From Spirochaetia bacterium (GTDB taxonomy: Bacteria; Spirochaetota; Leptospirae; Leptospirales; Leptonemataceae), in assembly GCA_016195395.1 (NCBI GenBank), contig JACPZR010000004.1:1-5965 (forward strand): DNA of 5,965 nucleotides, in the 5' to 3' direction. A program made the position numbers and the translations under genes. The stretch's first letter is position 1. Every line of letters starts with the position of its first letter. Below, one piece after another: positions 1 through 5,391 of this stretch. The notes under the pieces are model-generated. The model made no database searches, was not told where the DNA came from, and was given only the letters and a program-made list of their open reading frames with translations.

Positions 1-43
1 AGATGGCGTCCCAATGCTCTTCTGTGTTCTGATTCGTTGTCAT
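1..43 (-). CDS. 5' end of a divergent gene, possibly a SAM-dependent methyltransferase (partial)
   Basis: Read on the minus strand, an ATG at 43-41 opens a frame that stays open to the left edge and encodes MTTNQNTEEHWDAI, with the next codon starting with T. A GGAG sits at 50-47, just 3 nt upstream of the ATG, which is closer than usual but is the best ribosome-binding-like motif of any start in the window. The string EHWDAI followed by a likely Tyr or Ser resembles the N-terminus of many small class I SAM-dependent methyltransferases (HWDxIY type). That functional hint is an inference from very few residues. The gene would be transcribed away from the ankyrin gene, sharing the 44-148 intergenic region. 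It could also be a chance frame, since only 14 codons are visible. Confidence 0.45.
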   Translation of the reverse strand, partial: MTTNQNTEEHWDAI

Positions 44-148
44 TGTCTCCGTGCCGTAGCGTTGGTTTTTCTCCCGCAGGCGGACATTCCAGCAAATTTT
101 CGTTTCGTTGCTTGACGAGCGCGCACCCCTGTTTGATTGTCTGCGACT

Positions 149-1300
149 ATGAAGACTGCCTTTAGACTGATTCCAACTCTCCTGCTTATGCTCTGTGCGG
201 GCTCCCTCTGGGCCGATGATTTTGACCAGATGCGCAGCGTCCAGACCGTGGCCGCAGCGGAAGCGTTATTAAAGAAAGGCGTGTCGCTCCAGTCGAAGTC
301 CTCCGGCGGCTGGAACTGGCTGCATCTTGCGGCCAACAACGGCAACGTTGAACTCTCGAAGTTTCTGATTGAAAAGGGGCTTGATGTGAACGCCCGGACG
401 GGGGAGGAACAGCAAACGCCGCTCATGCTTGCTCTCAATTTTCCCAAAGAAGTGGAGTTCTTGATCAGCAAGGGGGCCGACATCAACGCTCTCGACCGCT
501 ACAAAAAGACGATCATGCACTCACTGGCCTATCAAGGCCTCAGAAATACCGACGAAGTCATTGAAATCTTCCTAAAGAAAGGCGCTCGGCTGGACATTCA
601 GGATGAAGGCGGGTCGTATGCAATGGAAGGCGCGTGCGGCACCGGCAAAGTGGAGCGCGTGAAAATGATGCTGACCGTGGGCAAGTTTCCCATGCAGGCG
701 GGAGACCGATTCAACAAGACCCTCCTCCACAACTGCGCCGCACACGAAAACCCGGCCATGATCCAGCTTCTCATTTCCAAAGGCGCGCGTGTGGATGCGC
801 GGGCGAGCAACGGTCAGACGCCTCTTGCCTACATCATCCGCATAACGGGCAGCGGAAACAAAGTGGCCGCCATTCAGGCGCTCCTGCAGGGAAAGTCCGA
901 CCCTAACGCTCAGGATAACGAAGGCAACACGTCGCTTCATGAAGCGGTGATCGGCGGATCGCCGGAAGTCGTGAGCGCGCTTTTGGCGGGGAAAGCAGAC
1001 CCGGACATCGCCAACAGAAAAGGGGTCACGCCGCTCCAGCAGGCCGTCATCAATGCCAACTATCCCGTGGTGAAACCGCTCCTCAAGGCCACAAAAAAGT
1101 TGAACGCTTTGGACAAGTACGGTGTAACGATGCTGCATGACGCCGTTGTGAACCACAAAGTAGAGATGATCAAACTTCTTCTGGCAGCGGGCGCGGATCG
1201 AAGCACAAAGAACAAGTTTGGAAAGACAGCGCTGGAAACGGCTCGTTACGATAACGTTCCAGAAATTGTACAGCTGTTAGAAGAAGGCGGCGGACAATAG
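149..1300 (+). CDS. Exported ankyrin-repeat protein
   Basis: This encodes 383 residues from the ATG at 149. An in-frame TTG at 137 would only add four residues in front of a good signal peptide, so ATG is preferred; no Shine-Dalgarno is visible. Residues 1-22 form a Sec signal peptide: Lys/Arg n-region, Leu-rich core LLLML, and a cleavage site SLWA before DDF. The rest is almost entirely about ten ankyrin repeats of roughly 33 residues, with typical signatures such as WLHLAANNGNVEL, TPLMLAL, SKGADINALD, TSLHEAV, TPLQQAV, MLHDAVV and LLLAAGADRSTKNK. The early repeats are the most degenerate. Ankyrin repeats bind proteins; the partner is unknown. Export places it in the periplasm or envelope. 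Its TAG stop overlaps the GTG of the next gene by one base (TAGTG), suggesting translational coupling and a shared role. The Cys at residue 16 is not in a convincing lipobox. Confidence 0.9.
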   Translation: MKTAFRLIPTLLLMLCAGSLWADDFDQMRSVQTVAAAEALLKKGVSLQSKSSGGWNWLHLAANNGNVELSKFLIEKGLDVNARTGEEQQTPLMLALNFPKEVEFLISKGADINALDRYKKTIMHSLAYQGLRNTDEVIEIFLKKGARLDIQDEGGSYAMEGACGTGKVERVKMMLTVGKFPMQAGDRFNKTLLHNCAAHENPAMIQLLISKGARVDARASNGQTPLAYIIRITGSGNKVAAIQALLQGKSDPNAQDNEGNTSLHEAVIGGSPEVVSALLAGKADPDIANRKGVTPLQQAVINANYPVVKPLLKATKKLNALDKYGVTMLHDAVVNHKVEMIKLLLAAGADRSTKNKFGKTALETARYDNVPEIVQLLEEGGGQ

Positions 1301-2037
1301 TGCTCGGCCGCTCCGCATTCCTGGTTCTTTTCTTTACAGGCATGGTGGCGCTCCATGCCGAAGAGAAGCTCTGCGTCGCCGATGACTTTGTGCGGATGCG
1401 CAGTCAGCCGGATCCAAGCGCGCCGGTTGTCCGCGACCTCTTCTGGCTCCAGCAATTTGCGACATCGGAGCCGGTCGGGGTCCGCGTTTCGATCGGCTCC
1501 ATGTCCGACGTATGGCATCAGGTGACATACAAGATCTGTCAACCCCCGTACTGCTCCAACACGGAAGTGAAAGGTTACGTCTTTGGAGCCTTCTTGAAAA
1601 CCTGCCCCGCGGCCGTGAGCGACTTTGAAAAGAGAATGGCCTCATCGCTTCCGCTGAGCCAAAAACTGCTGGGCCGCGCGCTCTACGGCGGCGAACGCAT
1701 GGCCCCCGGCGGGCAGTCCACGCGCCGTGACAACGTCACCGGCGGTTGCTGCAACCACATAACCTACACCACGTCGCGCTTCACATGGGCGGAAAAGCGC
1801 GGGGGCGTCAATTTCAGCGTATTCTACGATTTCCGTGTGGACGAGGAGCGCACAGGCACCGTCCAGCATGATGCATTTAACGGCGACTGCCTGGTGACCG
1901 GCCTTGTGAAAGGCAACGGATTCTACCGCGTAGCGTCGTCCACGGCCAACCCCTTCTGCTCCCGCCTTTCCATCTCTCTATCACCTGTCATCCTGGGGTC
2001 CTCCAGTGATGAGGAGGCGCCCGGCCAGTTTCGTTAG
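1300..2037 (+). CDS. Exported protein with SH3-like N-terminal domain and cysteine-rich C-terminal half
   Basis: A protein of 245 residues starting at GTG 1300, which overlaps the TAG of the ankyrin gene. A weak purine stretch (AAGAAGG) lies about 13 nt upstream. Residues 1-20 look like a Sec signal peptide (hydrophobic core FLVLFF, cleavage after ALHA). Residues about 24-98 resemble a bacterial SH3-like domain: VRMRSQPDPSAPVV near the start, VWHQVTY in the middle and KGYVFGAFL at the end. The remaining 145 or so residues I do not recognise. They contain a Cys-Cys pair (GGCCNHITYTTS) and aromatic beta-like segments (VNFSVFYDFRVDEE). The mature protein has eight cysteines, an even number consistent with disulfides outside the cytoplasm. 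Bacterial SH3 domains often bind cell-wall peptides or proteins, so an envelope role with the ankyrin partner is inferred. No catalytic residues can be assigned. Confidence 0.82.
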   Translation: MLGRSAFLVLFFTGMVALHAEEKLCVADDFVRMRSQPDPSAPVVRDLFWLQQFATSEPVGVRVSIGSMSDVWHQVTYKICQPPYCSNTEVKGYVFGAFLKTCPAAVSDFEKRMASSLPLSQKLLGRALYGGERMAPGGQSTRRDNVTGGCCNHITYTTSRFTWAEKRGGVNFSVFYDFRVDEERTGTVQHDAFNGDCLVTGLVKGNGFYRVASSTANPFCSRLSISLSPVILGSSSDEEAPGQFR

Positions 2038-2095
2038 TGCCGGACGCATCATCCACACACCGTCTTCCGGGGCGCCCTCCCTACCTCCGCGCATA

Positions 2096-2145
2096 CGCAA
2101 AATAATGTTTACCAAATAGACGTATAGTGCGATGGTGTACCATGC
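2096..2145 (+). promoter_or_regulatory. AT-rich candidate promoter region and small dyad in front of recQ
   Basis: The gap before recQ contains an AT-rich island (about 2096-2128) that stands out from its GC-rich surroundings. It holds AATAAT (2101-2106) and TATAGT (2123-2128), both close to a -10 consensus. Neither has a convincing -35 hexamer at 16-18 nt, so a promoter here is only a possibility. Next to it, the inverted repeat ATGGT-GT-ACCAT (2132-2143) overlaps the likely recQ start codon ATG 2142. No Shine-Dalgarno is visible. Confidence 0.25.
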
Positions 2146-3617
2146 TCCAAACCCCTGACCGATTGGTTTCGATGCAGGAGTGTCGCCAAACCCTTGAGAC
2201 CACATTTGGGTTGGAAAGCTTCCGCCCCGGTCAATGGGAGGCCGTCTCCGCGCTTTTGAGCGGCAAAGACACAATGGTGGTCATGCCCACCGGCGGCGGC
2301 AAGTCGCTCATCTACCAGCTGCCGGCTGTGATGAGTGAGACGGGACTTACGATCGTTATCTCGCCGCTTATCGCTTTGATGAAAGACCAGACGGATATTC
2401 TGCGGTCTCGCGGTGTGGCCGCGGCCTACTGCAATTCCACACAGGATGAACTGGAGCAGATGCGCGTGATCAGCCACGCTGTGACCGGCAAGATTCGCCT
2501 CCTATATGTGTCGCCTGAACGCGCCGTGTCCTTTGATTTTCTGGCCATGCTTCCGCGGATGCCGGTGAATCTCATCGCCGTGGACGAGGCACATTGTATT
2601 TCGCAGTGGGGACACGACTTCCGAACCGACTATCGCGAGCTGCACAAGCTGCGTGCGCGCCTGCCCAACCGCAAGATTCAGGTGGCAGCACTCACAGCTA
2701 CGGCCACGGACCGCGTGAAGAAAGACATTGTCCGCGCGCTGGATCTCCGCGAGCCGGCCATTGTTCAACAGAGTTTCTACAGACCCAACCTGCGCTACAG
2801 AATCGAATACGCTTCAACAGATGCGGAGAAAGAGAGCCGCCTGCTGGAACTGCTGGATCAGGGAAATTTCAAAAACTTCCGTTCAGGGCGATGCATCATC
2901 TACTGCGCCACGCGCGCCAAAGTTGATCACCTCTATGAATTCCTGAGGCAGAAGGGCTTCAAGGTCGGCCGCTATCATGCCGGTAAGAGCACGGAAACGC
3001 GCGAGAAGATGCAGGATTCGTACGCCGCCGGAAAAGTCAACGTCCTCATTGCAACGAACGCCTTTGGCATGGGGATGGACCAGCCCGACGTTCGGATGGT
3101 GCTCCACTACCAAGTCCCCGCCTGGACGGGATGGCGCCGCGTCAGACTGTATTCTATTTTTCAGCAAAGCGGATCTGGTAACGCAGAGTTTTATTTTGGG
3201 CAAGGGGAGCCGCGGCGCGTCGGAGACGGCGCTCTTGCAGCACGTTCAATCCTATGGCTTCAGCGACCTTTGCCGGCAGACGTTTCTCTGCGGTTATTTT
3301 GGAGAGAACGTTCCCCGCTGCGGACAGTGCGATCATTGTCTGGAGTCGGGCACATCGGGCCGGAAGGAATTCATTCAAAGGGAAGCCCAAAAAAAGAAAG
3401 TCACCGAGGCAAAAGCTGCGCGTCAGTTCTCAGACGAAGAGGTGGACGTTATACATGGTGTTTTGCAGGAGTTCCCGGGAAAATTCGGCAAAAAGATCCT
3501 CGCGGGAATTCTGCGCGGCAGTCGCAGCAGGAACATTCTGAAGTACAAGCTGGACCGATCCCGCCACTTTGCATCGCTCACCCATGTGCCGGAAGAAGCC
3601 ATCATCCGCTTCTTTGA
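2142..3617 (+). CDS. recQ: RecQ N-terminal fragment (helicase core up to motif V) with out-of-frame tail
   Basis: Start taken at ATG 2142. GTG 2127 would add five residues and ATG 2172 would remove ten, and none of the three has a clear ribosome binding site. Counting from 2142, the motifs in order are: motif 0 FGLESFRPGQ (22-31); Walker A MPTGGGKS (48-55); Ia ISPLIALMKDQ (73-83); DEAH box with the RecQ aromatic loop DEAHCISQWGHDFR (148-161); motif III LTATAT (184-189); SFYRPNLRY (211-219); IIYCATR (about 257); and motif V ATNAFGMGMDQPDVR. Homology ends at Pro326 (3117-3119). The frame then runs on for about 165 codons of unrelated, Arg- and Ser-rich sequence to a stop at 3615-3617. If translated, the product would have the ATP-binding lobe but lack motif VI, the zinc region, the winged helix and HRDC, and would probably not work as a helicase. 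Confidence 0.8.
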   Translation: MLQTPDRLVSMQECRQTLETTFGLESFRPGQWEAVSALLSGKDTMVVMPTGGGKSLIYQLPAVMSETGLTIVISPLIALMKDQTDILRSRGVAAAYCNSTQDELEQMRVISHAVTGKIRLLYVSPERAVSFDFLAMLPRMPVNLIAVDEAHCISQWGHDFRTDYRELHKLRARLPNRKIQVAALTATATDRVKKDIVRALDLREPAIVQQSFYRPNLRYRIEYASTDAEKESRLLELLDQGNFKNFRSGRCIIYCATRAKVDHLYEFLRQKGFKVGRYHAGKSTETREKMQDSYAAGKVNVLIATNAFGMGMDQPDVRMVLHYQVPAWTGWRRVRLYSIFQQSGSGNAEFYFGQGEPRRVGDGALAARSILWLQRPLPADVSLRLFWRERSPLRTVRSLSGVGHIGPEGIHSKGSPKKESHRGKSCASVLRRRGGRYTWCFAGVPGKIRQKDPRGNSARQSQQEHSEVQAGPIPPLCIAHPCAGRSHHPLL

Positions 3618-3993
3618 AGACGGAATCCAGAAGGGGCAGATCAAGATTGCGGGATCAAAGTATCCAAAGATCTACCTTGCATCCGCGCCGCCGCACAAGA
3701 CCTCGGAAAGACGCGGGGCCGTCGCGGCGGCACGAAGCGGACCCTCAAGCCGCAGCTCCAGCGCGGGCCCCTCCCCGGACACAGCCGTAATGAGAAAGCT
3801 CCAGACGTTCAGAGACAACGAGGCCAGGCGGCTCAAATGGAAGAAATACATGGTCATCCAGAATGTCGTTCTGGCCCGTATTGTCCGCGAAAAACCGCGC
3901 TCTTTGTCAGAACTGAGCGGGGTGAAGGGCATGGGCACCGCCAAGATTGAGAAATTCGGGGCCCAAATCATAAACATTCTCTCCAGCACTTAG
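3124..3993 (+). CDS. recQ: RecQ C-terminal fragment (end of motif VI, zinc site, winged helix, HRDC)
   Basis: RecQ homology in this frame begins at GRDGAASDCILFF (3124) and continues to the TAG at 3991-3993. The zinc-binding cysteines are codons 3271, 3319, 3328 and 3337 (C-x15-C-x2-C-x2-C, in LCRQTFL and PRCGQCDHC), very close to the RecQ pattern. A winged-helix RQC segment follows from FSDEEVDVIHGVLQEF (3427) to KYPKIYLA (about 3680). Then comes a Ser/Arg/Ala/Pro-rich linker, and from about 3778 an HRDC domain ending KPRSLSELSGVKGMGTAKIEKFG. The frame is open further upstream to an ATG at 2977, but the residues from there to 3123 are only the off-frame reading of the helicase core, so that ATG is not a real start. 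No good start codon lies at the beginning of the homologous part, so this half is probably not made as a separate protein. Confidence 0.78.
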   Translation, partial: GRDGAASDCILFFSKADLVTQSFILGKGSRGASETALLQHVQSYGFSDLCRQTFLCGYFGENVPRCGQCDHCLESGTSGRKEFIQREAQKKKVTEAKAARQFSDEEVDVIHGVLQEFPGKFGKKILAGILRGSRSRNILKYKLDRSRHFASLTHVPEEAIIRFFEDGIQKGQIKIAGSKYPKIYLASAPPHKTSERRGAVAAARSGPSSRSSSAGPSPDTAVMRKLQTFRDNEARRLKWKKYMVIQNVVLARIVREKPRSLSELSGVKGMGTAKIEKFGAQIINILSST

Positions 3994-4000
3994 CCTTGAC

Positions 4001-4040
4001 CGGGCGCCGCCGGCCGGCAGCACGCGCCCGCTCCGTTTTC
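4001..4040 (+). terminator. Possible intrinsic terminator after recQ
   Basis: Seven bases after the recQ stop, CGGGCGC (4001-4007) pairs perfectly with GCGCCCG (4024-4030). The 16-nt loop contains a further self-complementary CCGGCCGG. The run GTTTTC follows about five bases after the stem. The stem is strong, but the T-run is short and set back, so termination may be weak or the hairpin may have another role. Confidence 0.35.
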
Positions 4041-4078
4041 GCCTGGCCTTCTGTATTCCGCTCCTTTTCCGTGGCGTC

Positions 4079-5389
4079 GTGACCAAGTACCAGATGTTCC
4101 AGAACCGGCTGGTCAAGATGAAGCGCCACCTTGGGAAGTGGGCGCGCCGACAGGGCATTTCCTGCTACCGACTCTACTACCGAGACATCCCGCAGTTCCC
4201 CGTGAGCATCGATGTCTACAGCGACAGGCTCTACGTCTCCGAGTATGCCACGTCGTATGAACAGACGGAATCCGAGCACGCAGAATGGCTGGCAGAGACC
4301 ATCAAGATCATCGCGGAGAGTCTGGAGGTTCCCGCGGCCAAAATCCATCTGAAAATCCGCCAGCGCCAGCGGGGGATGGACCAGTACCAAAAACTAAGCG
4401 ACTCAAAGAACGACTTCGTCGTGGAAGAAGGCGGACTCAAGTTCCTCGTCAATTTGGAAGACTATTTGGACACGGGCCTCTTTCTGGATCACCGCATAAC
4501 GCGCTCGCTGGTCAGATCGGAAGCGGGCGGCCGGTCATTTCTCAATCTCTTTGCCTACACGGGAAGTTTCTCCGTCTACGCAGCGGCGGGTGGCGCGGTC
4601 AGGACACAAACGATCGACATGTCCAACACATACTTGGACTGGGCCGGCGAGAATATGCGGCTCAACGGCTTTGACATCACCGGACCGCATTCACTGCTGC
4701 GCGCCGACGTTCTTGAATATCTCCAGAGACCCGTAGAGGAAACGTTCGACCTGGCGCTGGTGGATCCGCCCACCTTCTCCAACAGCAAAAAGATGCAGGG
4801 AATTTTCGATGTGCAGCGGGATCATACCACGCTCCTTGCATCTGTATTAAAGCGCATGTCTCCGGGCGGGGTCGTGTTTTTCTCCACGAGCTATACCAAG
4901 TTCAAGCTCAACACAGAGGCGCTCGAGGTTTCCACTGTCAAAGACATCACGAAAGAAACAACCCCCAAAGATTTTGAAGGAAGCCGGCCGCGCTACTGCT
5001 TTCGAATTGTGGCAGGCCTTCTCTTGTCATTTTCTGCCGCCTTTGCATTCCCGCGGTGCGACATGGACCAGGAGCCGCCGTTCATGGTTCCGCGTTCCAA
5101 GCGTGAGGCGATTGCCCAGGGACGCCAGCTCTTTGTGTTGTATGGCTGTGTGTCGTGCCACGGCGAAGGCGGTCGCGGCGATGGTCCGCTCTCCCGCAAG
5201 CTCAATCCAAAGCCGCGCGATCTGCGCCGGCCCTCCACGTACAAACAGGGCGCATCAGAACAGGACATTGCAAAAACGATTGCATCCGGAATTCCTGGCA
5301 CTGCCATGCCCGCGGCTCCGCACATTCCGCCCACGGAGCGCGGAACTATCGCCGTGTTCATAAAGTCGATCCAAAAAAAGAAGTGGTAA
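4079..5389 (+). CDS. rlmK: RlmK-type 23S rRNA methyltransferase, read through in frame into a cytochrome c
   Basis: The first 310 or so residues (4079-5008) match the C-terminal RlmK half of E. coli RlmL/RlmKL, the enzyme half that makes m7G2069 in 23S rRNA. Family landmarks are NRLVKMKRHLGKWARRQGISCYR, RQRQRGMDQYQKL, DYLDTGLFLDHR, the SAM-binding loop NLFAYTGSFSVYAAAGGA, DMSNTYLDWA, the catalytic-type motif VDPPTFSNSK, and FDVQRDH. It ends at RPRYCFRI, which corresponds to the extreme C-terminus of the E. coli protein. A stop is expected there but is absent: the same frame continues through a signal-peptide-like stretch into a heme-binding domain, giving 436 residues. A cytoplasmic rRNA methyltransferase fused to a periplasmic cytochrome is unlikely to be functional, so a lost stop codon or small sequence error is more likely. 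GTG 4079 is used as start; ATG 4094 is an alternative. The RlmL partner domain (THUMP plus m2G2445 methyltransferase) is not present upstream. Confidence 0.85.
   Translation: MTKYQMFQNRLVKMKRHLGKWARRQGISCYRLYYRDIPQFPVSIDVYSDRLYVSEYATSYEQTESEHAEWLAETIKIIAESLEVPAAKIHLKIRQRQRGMDQYQKLSDSKNDFVVEEGGLKFLVNLEDYLDTGLFLDHRITRSLVRSEAGGRSFLNLFAYTGSFSVYAAAGGAVRTQTIDMSNTYLDWAGENMRLNGFDITGPHSLLRADVLEYLQRPVEETFDLALVDPPTFSNSKKMQGIFDVQRDHTTLLASVLKRMSPGGVVFFSTSYTKFKLNTEALEVSTVKDITKETTPKDFEGSRPRYCFRIVAGLLLSFSAAFAFPRCDMDQEPPFMVPRSKREAIAQGRQLFVLYGCVSCHGEGGRGDGPLSRKLNPKPRDLRRPSTYKQGASEQDIAKTIASGIPGTAMPAAPHIPPTERGTIAVFIKSIQKKKW
5009..5389 (+). CDS. Small periplasmic monoheme c-type cytochrome
   Basis: Starting from GTG 5009, which lies in the same frame as rlmK, the product is 126 residues. 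It opens with a signal-peptide-like core, MAGLLLSFSAAFA before FPRC. This lacks the usual basic n-region unless the preceding CFRI residues are included, so the true start is uncertain. The heme site is CVSCH at 5147-5161 (residues 47-51), inside YGCVSCHGEGGRGDGPL and followed by LNPKPRDLRRP, typical of class I cytochrome c domains. The likely distal heme ligand is the Met in PGTAMPA (codon 5306). It would be exported, loaded with heme by the cytochrome c maturation system, and carry electrons in the periplasm; its partner cannot be read from the sequence. The stop TAA (5387-5389) lies 2 nt from the end of the convergent YceI gene. Confidence 0.75.
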   Translation: MAGLLLSFSAAFAFPRCDMDQEPPFMVPRSKREAIAQGRQLFVLYGCVSCHGEGGRGDGPLSRKLNPKPRDLRRPSTYKQGASEQDIAKTIASGIPGTAMPAAPHIPPTERGTIAVFIKSIQKKKW

Positions 5390-5391
5390 CG

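Larger units (their letters stand above)
2142..3993 (+). pseudogene. recQ: recQ, ATP-dependent DNA helicase, broken by an internal deletion and frameshift
   Basis: The two reading frames together give a nearly complete RecQ: superfamily 2 helicase core, zinc-binding and winged-helix (RQC) region, and HRDC domain. RecQ is a 3'-5' DNA helicase acting in recombination and repair. The first frame matches the family up to VLHYQVP, ending at 3119. The match resumes as GRDGAASDCILFF in the +1 frame from 3124. Family members normally have about 13 residues between these points (of the type xxLExYYQExGRA), but only 4 nt remain, implying loss of about 35 nt. Most of motif VI, including the first Arg of GRxGRDG, is therefore missing, so frameshifting alone could not restore it. 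Either the gene is inactivated or the sequence or assembly has an error. Everything else looks well conserved, which argues for a recent lesion or an artefact. The two halves are described separately. Confidence 0.85.

Noticed and set aside
112..140. Sigma70-type promoter built on TTGACG before the ankyrin gene
   Set aside because: The hexamer at the right distance (GATTGT) matches the -10 consensus poorly, and the transcript would start almost at the ATG.
182..215. Lipoprotein signal (Cys at residue 16 of the ankyrin protein)
   Set aside because: The residues before the Cys (LML) do not fit a lipobox, which needs a small residue at -1; a signal peptidase I site SLWA fits better.
572..1156. 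Long minus-strand open frame opposite the ankyrin gene
   Set aside because: It lies wholly within the convincing ankyrin-repeat coding region and shows no recognisable domain, so it is a shadow of the GC-rich coding strand.
2977..3123. ATG at 2977 as the start of a separate downstream recQ-like gene
   Set aside because: The residues before 3124 are the off-frame reading of motif V and its surroundings, rich in Arg/Ser/Pro. RecQ homology in this frame begins only at GRDG.
3116..3123. Programmed +1 frameshift site at the CCCC run in recQ
   Set aside because: Slipping would join the frames but leave about 13 conserved motif VI residues missing, so a deletion explains the data better.
4974..5363. 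Alternative frame across the rlmK-cytochrome junction
   Set aside because: It has no heme motif or family resemblance, while the overlapping frame carries CVSCH and a signal peptide.
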